A stretch of DNA of 64,000 nucleotides from Pseudomonas moorei (GTDB lineage: Bacteria > Pseudomonadota > Gammaproteobacteria > Pseudomonadales > Pseudomonadaceae), in contig NZ_VZPP01000015.1 in NCBI RefSeq assembly GCF_008801475.1, positions 62,001-126,000 of the forward strand, written 5' to 3'. The notes beneath the pieces are model-generated. The model was not told the origin of the DNA and did no database searches. It worked only from the letters and a program-made list of their open reading frames with translations. Positions within the stretch are counted from its first letter, which is position 1. Each line of letters starts with the position of its first letter. Below are positions 43,221 to 50,890 of this stretch, piece by piece. The translations under genes were made by a program, and so were the position numbers.

Positions 43221-44306
43221 ATGGTAGATCGATCAACACCGCCCACCCGGCCACCCCTGAGTACCGCGAGCCTGATGATGCGCCTGGCGGGCATTGCGGT
43301 AGTCGTCGCTGCCGCAGCCGGGGCTTTTGCCTACGTCAACGGTACCCTTGACCCACAACGCTTGACGCCGAAAAAGCTGATCAACGTCCTGGAAACCAAC
43401 AACGGCGTGCACCCCGGGTTCCGACGCAATCACTCCAAAGGCGTGTGTGTGATCGGCCATTTCGAGAGCAGCGGCGAAGCGCGCAGTTACTCCTCTGCAC
43501 AGGTGTTCAATGAAGCGCGGACCCCGGTGGTCGGGCGTTTCGCTTTGCCGGCGGGTAATCCTTATGCGCCGGACAGTGCCGTACCGATTCGCAGCCTGGC
43601 GTTGCGCTTCACCCAGGCCAACGGCCAGCAATGGCGCACCGGGATGAACAGCATGCCGGTGTTCCCGGTAGGCACCCCCGAGGCGTTCTATCAATTGCAA
43701 CAAGCCCAATCGCCAGACCCGGCCACTGGCAAGCCGAACCCGGCAGCGGTGCCCGCGTTCTTCGGCTCGCACCCTGAAGCCGCACCGTTCCTGGCCTGGA
43801 TCAAGACCGCCAAGCCGTCGGCCAGCTACGTGACGGAAACCTACAACAGCGTCAATGCGTTTTACCTGGTGAACGCCGCCGGACAACGGCAGGCGGTGCG
43901 CTGGAGCATGGTGCCAGTGGCCCAGGGCGCACCCGGCGCCACGACCCCGGAAGGCAGCGACTATCTGGAAAAAGACCTGGTTCAGCGTATCGCCGCAGGG
44001 CCTTTGCGTTGGCAGTTGAACATCACCCTGGCCAACCCTGGCGATCCGGTCAACGATGCGAGCAAGGCCTGGCCTGACGGGCGCAAAGTATTGAACGCCG
44101 GCACCCTGGTCCTTGAAAGCACCCAGCCGCAACTCAGTGGCGAGTGCCGTGACATCAACTACGACCCGTTGGTATTGCCGGCCGGGATCGAAGCTTCCGA
44201 CGACCCGTTGCTCGCCGCACGTTCGGCCGGTTACGCCAATTCCTACCTGCGCCGCACCAGCGAAGTCAGCCAGTTACCCGCCGCTAAACAGGAGGCCAGG
44301 CAATGA
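43221..44306 (+). CDS. catalase-like heme peroxidase (SrpA family)
   Basis: The 361-aa protein is a small catalase-fold protein with an N-terminal membrane/signal segment ('LAGIAVVVAAAAGAFAYVNG'), so it acts in the periplasm or at the membrane. It has the heme-side 'NNGVHPGFRRNHSKGVCVIG' and the distal tyrosine motif 'RSAGYANSYLRR', equivalent to the catalase axial Tyr. ATG 43221 has GGAG 6 nt upstream. It overlaps the cytochrome b561 gene, a likely electron partner. Confidence 0.87.
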   Translation: MVDRSTPPTRPPLSTASLMMRLAGIAVVVAAAAGAFAYVNGTLDPQRLTPKKLINVLETNNGVHPGFRRNHSKGVCVIGHFESSGEARSYSSAQVFNEARTPVVGRFALPAGNPYAPDSAVPIRSLALRFTQANGQQWRTGMNSMPVFPVGTPEAFYQLQQAQSPDPATGKPNPAAVPAFFGSHPEAAPFLAWIKTAKPSASYVTETYNSVNAFYLVNAAGQRQAVRWSMVPVAQGAPGATTPEGSDYLEKDLVQRIAAGPLRWQLNITLANPGDPVNDASKAWPDGRKVLNAGTLVLESTQPQLSGECRDINYDPLVLPAGIEASDDPLLAARSAGYANSYLRRTSEVSQLPAAKQEARQ

Positions 44307-44848
44307 GCGCCCAACCGAACCATTTCGCTCCCCTGGCGCGACTGCTGCATTGGCTGATGGCGCTGATGATCATCGCCATGTTGTTCATCGGCGCGGGTAT
44401 GGTCGCGTCGGTGTCCGAACGCCATGAGTGGCTGATTCACCTGCACAAACCTTTGGGCGTCGCCATTCTGCTGCTGGTGGTCGTGCGTCTGGCGGTGCGG
44501 TTTTCCACGCAACAGCCACCGCTACCGGCGGACCTGCCGGGTTGGCAAGCGCTGGCGGCCAAGGCCTCCCACGTGCTGCTTTACGCCTTGATGCTGATTT
44601 TGCCGCTGCTGGGGTGGGCGATGATTTCGGCTTCGGGCGAACCGGTGATGCTTAGCCATTCGCTGCAGTTGCCGTCGATTCTGCCGGCGAATGCGCAGGT
44701 GTTTGCGTTCCTGCGCAAGGCACATGGGTATCTGGCGTATCTGCTGTTCTTGACGGTGCTGCTGCATTTGGCGGCGGCGTTGTTTCACGCCTGGGTGCGT
44801 CGGGATGGTGTGCTGGACAGTATGTTGCGAGGGAAGGATCGCGGTTAG
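44303..44848 (+). CDS. cytochrome b561 (peroxidase-linked)
   Basis: The 181-aa four-helix membrane protein has heme-ligand histidines in 'RLLHWLMALMIIAMLF', 'WLIHLHKPLGVAILLL', 'LLYALMLILPLLGW' and 'LTVLLHLAAALFHAWV'. It overlaps the catalase-like gene by 4 nt and probably feeds electrons from quinol to that enzyme. It is a paralogue of the b561 gene at 20.6-21.2 kb. Confidence 0.87.
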   Translation: MSAQPNHFAPLARLLHWLMALMIIAMLFIGAGMVASVSERHEWLIHLHKPLGVAILLLVVVRLAVRFSTQQPPLPADLPGWQALAAKASHVLLYALMLILPLLGWAMISASGEPVMLSHSLQLPSILPANAQVFAFLRKAHGYLAYLLFLTVLLHLAAALFHAWVRRDGVLDSMLRGKDRG

Positions 44849-44865
44849 TCGTAACCTGAAAAAAG

Positions 44866-44903
44866 ATCGCAGCCTGGGGCGTCGCCGCAGGCTGCGATTT
44901 TTT
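44866..44903. terminator. bidirectional terminator
   Basis: ATCGCAGCCTG (44866-44876) and CAGGCTGCGAT (44888-44898) form an 11-bp stem followed by TTTTT; on the other strand it is followed by a run of Ts from AAAAAAG. It lies between convergent operons. Confidence 0.85.
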
Positions 44904-44918
44904 GATCTGAAAGAGCAA

Positions 44919-46064
44919 TCAGCGCAGCGTATCAACCATCTCCGCCACCGTGGTCAACACATCCTTGCCCAACTGCTTCGACCGCTTGCCCGACCAGCCG
45001 GTCAACGGGTCTGGATGATCATTATTATCCTTGAACGGCATTTCCAGGGTCAGCGACAGGCAATCGAATTTCTCACCCACGCTGTTACACGCTAGCGTCA
45101 TGTTGGCCTTGCCCGGTTCATCGCGGGTGTAGCCGTGCTTGGTCTGGAAGTCCTTGGTCAGGTGCTTCAGGTGGGAGCGGAAGTGCTCTTCCAGTTTTTC
45201 GATTCGCGGCGTGTACCCCGGGTTGCCTTCGCAACCGGCGGTGAACACGTAAGGGATTTCCTCATCGCCATGGATGTCGAGGAACAGGTCGACGCCGTAC
45301 TTTTCCATCTGTTGCTGTACGAAAAACACTTCCGGGCTGATTTCCGGACTGGCACTCTGCCAGGCGCGGTTCAGGTCCTGGCCCATGGCGTTGGTGCGCA
45401 GGTGACCGTGGAAGGCGCCGTCCGGGTTCATGTTTGGCACCAGGTACAGATCGGCGCTGGCCAGCAGTTTGTTCAGTACCGGGTCGTCGTGTTTTTCCAG
45501 GCGTTCGATCACGCCTTCCATGAACCATTCGGCCATGTGTTCGCCCGGATGTTGCTGAGCGATCATCCACACCTTGCGCTGGCCTTCGGCGCCCGAGCCT
45601 TTGCGCAGCAGCTGAATGTCCCGACCTTCGACGCTTTTGCCGGTGGCCAGCAGTTCGGTGCCCGCCTTGGTTAGCGCCTGCTCGATCAACCAGTCGTGAC
45701 GGCCGCGGCTGTAGGGTTCGAAGTAGGCGAACCAGGCGTGGGTCTGGGTCGCTTCAAGGCAGAAACGCAGGCAGTCGCCCTCGAAGATGGTCGGTACACG
45801 AAACCAGTTCACATGATCGTAGGAAGCCACCGCCTGATAACCGTCCCACGCCTTGTTGTACGAAGACTTACTGGCATTGTTCAGGCGAAACCAGTGCTCC
45901 TGACCGACGTGCAGGCCACTGGCTTTGAAGTGGAACCATTGGAAATGCTTGCTTTTGGTGTCGGAGCGGATGGCCAGCAGCGGCTTGAGCGGGTCGCTGA
46001 CATCGATCACCTCGATATTGCCGCTGTCGAAGTTGGCACTGATGTCGAGAGAGGATTTAGCCAC
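44919..46064 (-). CDS. M14 zinc carboxypeptidase, cytosolic (CCP-like)
   Basis: The 381-aa protein has an N-terminal beta domain typical of cytosolic carboxypeptidases ('FQWFHFKASGLHVGQEHWFR') and an M14 catalytic domain: zinc ligands in 'QQHPGEHMAEW' (His and Glu) and 'LDIHGDEE' (His), and catalytic Glu in 'LSLTLEMPF'. No signal peptide is present. It removes C-terminal residues of peptides or proteins; bacterial substrates are unknown. Confidence 0.87.
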   Translation of the reverse strand: MAKSSLDISANFDSGNIEVIDVSDPLKPLLAIRSDTKSKHFQWFHFKASGLHVGQEHWFRLNNASKSSYNKAWDGYQAVASYDHVNWFRVPTIFEGDCLRFCLEATQTHAWFAYFEPYSRGRHDWLIEQALTKAGTELLATGKSVEGRDIQLLRKGSGAEGQRKVWMIAQQHPGEHMAEWFMEGVIERLEKHDDPVLNKLLASADLYLVPNMNPDGAFHGHLRTNAMGQDLNRAWQSASPEISPEVFFVQQQMEKYGVDLFLDIHGDEEIPYVFTAGCEGNPGYTPRIEKLEEHFRSHLKHLTKDFQTKHGYTRDEPGKANMTLACNSVGEKFDCLSLTLEMPFKDNNDHPDPLTGWSGKRSKQLGKDVLTTVAEMVDTLR

Positions 46065-46635
46065 GGTAGGGTTCCTGTTTGAGATTTTATGGCGGCTACT
46101 TTACACGCAAGCAAAGGGGGTTAGGAGTGCAGAAGAATCGGTTCACCCGCGCTGCTGACGTTCTGAATGACCGCTCACCTTTGCCGCGAAGCGCTACTAC
46201 ACAGCGTAGCGATCATCCGTGTTACCACCAGCACTGTTTTGAGGCCATCGGGTTAGAGAAGGGATGGGTATTTTTATGCGATGCACCGCACTGGCAGTGG
46301 CTGGGTAGATTCGCCTATCGCGGTGTATTGAGGTCAGGCCTGGAGGGAGAGGGCGCTGCAATTTGGCATCAGCCTGATTTTGATCGCAAGACAGGTCATC
46401 GCCGAGAAGGGGAACGATGGGGCAGGAACATGATGCAAAACGGGGGGGCGTCCTCCTTGACGCTGTCGCAGCTTAGAGACTGTGGAATTGATTCTCAAGT
46501 GCTATTTTCTCGGCGGTTCGCCCAATGATCTCGGGCTGCCCATGCCAACGGGTATTCTTTTGAAATGGTCCGCGCCACTGAGTGTTTGCGGCACTTGAAG
46601 GCTTCATTAGCCTGACGCCATAAACCAGAATGCAG
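46065..46635. other. 570-bp stretch without a convincing gene
   Basis: An open frame of 149 codons exists on the plus strand (46079-46528), but its protein has no recognisable domain, many Arg/Gly/Trp residues and no Shine-Dalgarno. An interrupted inverted repeat (CGCTAC...GTAGCG, 46190-46211) is the only structure seen. It may be a decayed gene or spacer DNA. Confidence 0.4.
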
Positions 46636-46750
46636 GCAAAAAAAGACCCGGCAAAAAGCCGGGTCAAAAACCGTGATTAGCCTGATGAGGAGATAGACCA
46701 AAAGTCCGACCTGAGGTCCCTTGATCCATCGACTGATCTCGCGATCAGAT
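46636..46750 (-). ncRNA. prrF: PrrF-type iron-responsive small RNA
   Basis: The minus strand carries the PrrF core ATCTCCTCATCAGGCTAATC (46694-46675), known to pair with sodB and other mRNAs. Near the 5' end is the hairpin CTGATCGCGAGATCAG (46747-46732). The 3' end is a terminator GACCCGGC-TTTTT-GCCGGGTC followed by seven Ts. The length of about 115 nt fits P. aeruginosa PrrF1/2. A Fur box lies immediately upstream. It represses iron-rich, non-essential proteins when iron is low. The exact 5' end is estimated. Confidence 0.9.
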
Positions 46751-46753
46751 CGC

Positions 46754-46779
46754 TGCAATAATAATCATTCTCGTTTGCA
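46754..46779 (-). promoter_or_regulatory. Fur box / prrF promoter
   Basis: On the minus strand, GAGAATGATTATTATTGC within 46773-46754 matches the Fur consensus (alternating GATAAT-like hexamers). It overlaps the expected -35/-10 region of prrF, so iron-loaded Fur would block transcription. Confidence 0.8.
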
Positions 46780-46842
46780 AGTCAAGCGCTTTTATCCAGT
46801 CAATTGGAAAATTCATTCCGAACCACTGCCTGCGCCTTCTCT

Positions 46843-47184
46843 TTATGCTTTCTGATGCCCTTCCAGGGATCGGGCGACCATGGCCTTGGCCATATCGATC
46901 ATGTGCACCGCCGAAAACGCCAGGTCCCGACTTGCGCCCTGCAAATGATTGGCTGACTCGTAGGCAATGGCTGCGGCGCAGCGCAACAGATCCGAGGCAT
47001 GAATCAATGCTTCTTCACTGGTGATGTTGCGGTTCACATCAAAGAAACGCTCCTCGACCTCAGTCTCCGTGACCGTTGGCTTCAAGTAGTAGTCCAGCGC
47101 CCGTTGTGCGGCGGCGGAGCCTTGGGGCGAGGTGAGGGAGGTGTCGATTTGCATGTCCGGCAGTTCGTGGGCAGGTTGGGTCAT
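46843..47184 (-). CDS. DUF6124 family protein
   Basis: The 113-aa acidic, soluble, helix-rich protein ('EEALIHASDLLRCAAAIAYE', 'SAVHMIDMAKAMVARSLEGH') looks like the DUF6124 family common in Pseudomonas. No enzymatic motif is visible. It diverges from the S24-type regulator gene, and the 129 bp between them contains direct repeats that could be its operators, so it may be a target of that regulator. Confidence 0.65.
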   Translation of the reverse strand: MTQPAHELPDMQIDTSLTSPQGSAAAQRALDYYLKPTVTETEVEERFFDVNRNITSEEALIHASDLLRCAAAIAYESANHLQGASRDLAFSAVHMIDMAKAMVARSLEGHQKA

Positions 47185-47229
47185 GGTGATGGCAAACTCC
47201 GTTATAGATTCTGATCCGTGAATTCATCC

Positions 47230-47280
47230 TAATACGATTTGTATTTGTGACCATGAGTTTAATACTACAATTTGTGTTTT
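47230..47280. promoter_or_regulatory. direct repeats before the S24-type regulator
   Basis: Two related copies, TAATACGATTTGTATTTG (47230-47247) and TAATACTACAATTTGTGTTT (47260-47279), lie about 30 bp (three helical turns) apart between divergent genes. They are candidate operators of the adjacent repressor. Confidence 0.45.
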
Positions 47281-47313
47281 GATGGCCGGAGCTGGCCCAG
47301 TATCGTGCCGCCC

Positions 47314-47952
47314 ATGGATAAATGGATCGAATTGGTCAAGGCCAAGATGAGTGAACTCAAAGTCACTCAGGAAATACTCGCTGAACGCCTCGGAATGTCC
47401 CAGGGCGGCATTGGCCATTGGCTGAATAAACGTCGCGAGCCGGGTGTCGAGAACATGAACCGGGTGTTGAAGGCACTCGGCATGGACTTTCTCGAAGTCG
47501 CGCTGGTGATCCGCGAGCCTGCGGACGCTGAGGATGAAGAGGTCTGCCTGACGCAAAAGTACAATCCGTACTTTCGTTACCCGGTCCGTGACTGGAAGGC
47601 AGCCGCTGAGGTGCGCGATGGAGAACGGACGCAGTATCGTTTCGAACTGTCCGACTATCACGCCCAAGGCACGGCATTCTGGTTGACGGTGACTGGTGAC
47701 GCGATGACCGCTCCCAGTGGCCTGAGCATTGGCGAAGGCATGTTGATTCTGGTGGACCCGGACGTGGCAGCGCAGCCGGGCAAACTGGTGATCGCGCAAT
47801 GGCCCGACAGCACCGAGGCGATCTTTCGCAAGCTGATCGAAGAGGGCGGGCAGCGTTACCTGGTCCCGCTCAATCCGACGTACCCCAAAGCCCTCTACAC
47901 CGACGACTGCCGAATCATCGGCGTAGTGGTTCAGGCGACAGCCAGGTTCTGA
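47314..47952 (+). CDS. CI/LexA-like (XRE + S24) transcriptional regulator without the usual serine
   Basis: The 212-aa protein has an N-terminal helix-turn-helix ('VTQEILAERLGMSQGGIGHW', residues 15-35) and a C-terminal S24 peptidase fold. At the place where LexA/CI proteins read G-[DS]-S-M, this one reads 'VTGDAMTAPSG', with codon GCG for Ala, so self-cleavage by the normal Ser/Lys dyad is unlikely. It resembles PrtR-type repressors of pyocin genes but no prophage or pyocin genes are near. ATG 47314 is preferred. Confidence 0.8.
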   Translation: MDKWIELVKAKMSELKVTQEILAERLGMSQGGIGHWLNKRREPGVENMNRVLKALGMDFLEVALVIREPADAEDEEVCLTQKYNPYFRYPVRDWKAAAEVRDGERTQYRFELSDYHAQGTAFWLTVTGDAMTAPSGLSIGEGMLILVDPDVAAQPGKLVIAQWPDSTEAIFRKLIEEGGQRYLVPLNPTYPKALYTDDCRIIGVVVQATARF

Positions 47953-47991
47953 TCGGATCGGTCCTCGCAAGGCGCAGGACCGATCGTCATT

Positions 47992-49947
47992 TCACGCCTC
48001 TTCCAGTTCGACCAGCGCACTGCCTTCGCTGACCATCTCGCCTTCCTGGCAATACAACGCCTTGATGACCCCGGCGTGTGGCGCACGAATGCTGTGCTCC
48101 ATCTTCATCGCTTCGAGCACCACCAGTTGCGCCCCGGCTTCGACCGTTTGCCCAGCCTCTACCAGCACTCGCACGATGCTGCCGTTCATGGGGGCTGTCA
48201 GCCCGCCCTGATGACTGTGACTGGCTTCGACGGCGCTGATCGGGTCATAGGCTTCGATGCGGCGCAACTCGCCATCCCATTGCAGATAGACCAGGTCACC
48301 ACGGCGGATGGCCCGATGCTGGCGTCGCACGCCGTCGTGCTCGGTGAGCAACTGCTCGCCCTTGAGTCGCGCGCCCTGGGCGTTGATGTCGCCCAGCGTC
48401 AGCGCGCGGTCCTGGCCTTCGCAACTCAAGTGCAGGGTGATTTCCGTTGGCAATCCGGCACGGAAGCCGTTGCTGTTGGCCCAAGGCGAACTCGGGTCAT
48501 CGAGGCGCGGTGAACGGGGCTGGCTCTGGGCCAAAGCCTGGGCGGCGGCTTGCCAGAAGGCATCGCTGAGCGCGGCAGGCGCCGGCAGCAGTTGTTCCTG
48601 GTAACGCGGAATGAACCCGGTATCCAGTTCCGCCGCGGCAAACGCCGGGTGGGCAATGATTCGACGCAGGAAGTTGATGTTGGTCTTGAGTCCGCCAATG
48701 GCGAACTCATCGAGCATGCTCAGCAGGCGCAAACGCGCCTGTTCACGGTCCTCGCCCCAGGCAATCAACTTGCCGAGCATCGGGTCGTAGAAGGGCGAAA
48801 CCTCATCGCCTTCCTCAACGCCACTGTCGACACGACGCCCCGGCCCCTCGGCCGATTCGCGATACAACTCCAGGCGTCCGGTCGCCGGCAGGAAATCATT
48901 GCCCGGGTCTTCGGCATACAGCCGCACTTCAATGGCGTGGCCGATCAGTGGAACCTGATCCTGGGTCATGGGCAGTGCTTCACCGCGTGCGACGCGAATC
49001 TGCCAGGCCACCAGGTCCAGGCCGGTGATGGCTTCGGTGACCGGGTGTTCGACTTGCAGGCGCGTGTTCATCTCCATGAAGAAGAACTCGCCGCGCGCAT
49101 CCAGCAGAAACTCCACGGTGCCGGCGCCGACATAACCGATGGCCTGGGCCGAACGCACGGCCGCTTCGCCCATGGCACGCCGCAGTTCCGGGCTCAGGCC
49201 TGGTGCGGGCGCTTCTTCGACGACTTTCTGGTGCCGACGCTGAATCGAGCAGTCACGTTCGTTGAGGTACAGGCAGTTGCCGTGTTGATCGGCGAACACC
49301 TGGATTTCCACGTGGCGCGGTTTGAGCAGGTATTTCTCCACCAGCATCCGCGAATCGCCGAACGACGATTGCGCTTCACGCTGGGCCGAGGCCAGGGCTT
49401 CGGCCAGTTGGCTGACGTCCTCGACCACTTTCATGCCCTTGCCGCCACCACCGGCCGTGGCTTTGAGCAGCACCGGGTAACCGATGCGTTCACAGGCCGC
49501 GCGGAAGGTCTCGAAGTCCTGAGCTTCACCGTGATAACCCGGCACCAGTGGCACGCCAGCGGTTTCCATCAGAGCTTTGGCGGCGGACTTGCTGCCCATG
49601 GCGTCGATGGCCGACGCCGGCGGGCCGAGGAAAATCAGGCCAGCCGCTTCGATCGCGCGGGCGAACCCGGCATTTTCCGACAGAAAGCCATAACCGGGGT
49701 GGATGGCCTGGGCGCCGCTGGCCTTGGCGGCGGCGATCAGTTTGTCGATTTGCAGGTAGCTGTCGGCGGCTTTGCTGCCACCGAGGTCGACTCGAATATC
49801 GGCTTCGCGGCTGTGGCGGGCGTCACGGTCAATGGCGCTGTGTACGGCCACGGTAGTCAGGCCCAGGGCCTTGGCGGTGCGCATGACCCGGCAAGCGATT
49901 TCGCCACGGTTGGCCACCAGCACAGAGGTGATAACAGGTGCGCTCAT
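47992..49947 (-). CDS. liuD: methylcrotonyl-CoA carboxylase, biotin carboxylase/carrier subunit
   Basis: The 651-aa protein has an ATP-grasp biotin carboxylase domain ('ATAGGGGKGMKVVEDVSQLA', 'YVGAGTVEFLLDARGEFFFM') and a C-terminal biotinyl domain with the lysine in 'VLEAMKMEHS'. With liuB it carboxylates 3-methylcrotonyl-CoA in leucine breakdown. ATG 49947 has AAGGAG upstream and abuts the end of liuC. Confidence 0.92.
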   Translation of the reverse strand: MSAPVITSVLVANRGEIACRVMRTAKALGLTTVAVHSAIDRDARHSREADIRVDLGGSKAADSYLQIDKLIAAAKASGAQAIHPGYGFLSENAGFARAIEAAGLIFLGPPASAIDAMGSKSAAKALMETAGVPLVPGYHGEAQDFETFRAACERIGYPVLLKATAGGGGKGMKVVEDVSQLAEALASAQREAQSSFGDSRMLVEKYLLKPRHVEIQVFADQHGNCLYLNERDCSIQRRHQKVVEEAPAPGLSPELRRAMGEAAVRSAQAIGYVGAGTVEFLLDARGEFFFMEMNTRLQVEHPVTEAITGLDLVAWQIRVARGEALPMTQDQVPLIGHAIEVRLYAEDPGNDFLPATGRLELYRESAEGPGRRVDSGVEEGDEVSPFYDPMLGKLIAWGEDREQARLRLLSMLDEFAIGGLKTNINFLRRIIAHPAFAAAELDTGFIPRYQEQLLPAPAALSDAFWQAAAQALAQSQPRSPRLDDPSSPWANSNGFRAGLPTEITLHLSCEGQDRALTLGDINAQGARLKGEQLLTEHDGVRRQHRAIRRGDLVYLQWDGELRRIEAYDPISAVEASHSHQGGLTAPMNGSIVRVLVEAGQTVEAGAQLVVLEAMKMEHSIRAPHAGVIKALYCQEGEMVSEGSALVELEEA

Positions 49948-50762
49948 CAACGGGGCTCCTTGGTGGTGGTTTCGGCCTGCCAGCTCGGCGGACGTTTTTG
50001 CAGAAAGGCGCGCAGGCCTTCCTGGCCTTCAGGGCTGACGCGGATGCGGGCGATGGCGTTCTCGGTGTAGCGGCGCAGCGCCGGGTTCAGCGAGCCGTCG
50101 CCGACTTCACGCAACAGATCCTTGCTGGCACGCATGGCGGCGGGGCTGTTGAGCAACAGGTTGTCGATCCACTGTTCGACCTTTTGCTCCAACTCGGCCA
50201 ACGGATAGCTCTCCGACAACAAACCGAGTTCCCGCGCCCGTTGCCCGCCGAAGCGTTCAGCGGTCAGGGCATAACGTCGGGTGGCACGTTCGCCGATGGC
50301 TTGCACCACGAACGGGCTGATCACTGCCGGTGCCAGGCCAATGCGGACTTCTGACAGGCAGAATTGCGCGTCATCGGCACCGATGGCCATGTCGCAGCAA
50401 CTGATTAGGCCCAGGGCGCCACCAAAGGCCGCGCCTTGCACCACCGCCAGGGTCGGCACTTTCAGTTTGGCGAGGTTGTACATCAACTCCGCCAGTTCCC
50501 GGGCGTCGTCGAGGTTGGTGTGGTAATCGAGTTCGGCCGATTGCTGCATCCAGGCCAGGTCGGCACCGGCGCTGAAATGTTTGCCGCGGCCACGCACCAG
50601 CAGAAAACGCAGGCTGGCATCGCTCGAAACCTTGTCCAGCGCCAGGATCAATTCGCGGATCATCTGCGCGTTGAAGGCGTTGTTCTTTTCTTCGCGGCTG
50701 AGCCACAGGGTGGCGAAACCCCGAGGGTCGGTCAGCAATTCGAGGGTGGTGAAGTCGCTCAT
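49947..50762 (-). CDS. liuC: 3-methylglutaconyl-CoA hydratase (LiuC-type crotonase)
   Basis: The 271-aa crotonase has the oxyanion motifs 'GRGKHFSAGADLAWM' and 'GAAFGGALGLISCCDMAIGA'. Its place between liuB and liuD identifies it as the hydratase that converts 3-methylglutaconyl-CoA to HMG-CoA. It shares its end with the liuD start. A REPIN separates it from liuB. Confidence 0.9.
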   Translation of the reverse strand: MSDFTTLELLTDPRGFATLWLSREEKNNAFNAQMIRELILALDKVSSDASLRFLLVRGRGKHFSAGADLAWMQQSAELDYHTNLDDARELAELMYNLAKLKVPTLAVVQGAAFGGALGLISCCDMAIGADDAQFCLSEVRIGLAPAVISPFVVQAIGERATRRYALTAERFGGQRARELGLLSESYPLAELEQKVEQWIDNLLLNSPAAMRASKDLLREVGDGSLNPALRRYTENAIARIRVSPEGQEGLRAFLQKRPPSWQAETTTKEPR

Positions 50763-50782
50763 TTTTTATTCTCCACGGCACT

Positions 50783-50882
50783 TGTAGGAGCGAGCCCGCT
50801 CGCGATGGACTAAAGGGCAGCGCGTTTATCCAGAAAGCACGCGTTATCGTTAACGTCCATCGCGAGCCAGCTCGCTCCTACA
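50783..50882. repeat. REPIN between liuB and liuC, shared-spacer type
   Basis: TGTAGGAGCGAGCCCGCTCG from 50783 and the inverse ending CTCCTACA at 50882. The spacer includes CGCGTTTATCCAG and CGCGTTATCGTTAACG, also found in the REPINs at 55.7 and 57.4 kb. Confidence 0.85.
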
Positions 50883-50890
50883 GGATCGGA

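Noticed and set aside
46079..46528. 149-codon plus-strand frame after the carboxypeptidase gene
   Set aside because: No Shine-Dalgarno, no domain, unlikely composition; described only as unassigned sequence.
46495..46758. 87-codon minus-strand frame overlapping prrF
   Set aside because: The sequence is explained by the PrrF RNA with its Fur box and terminator.
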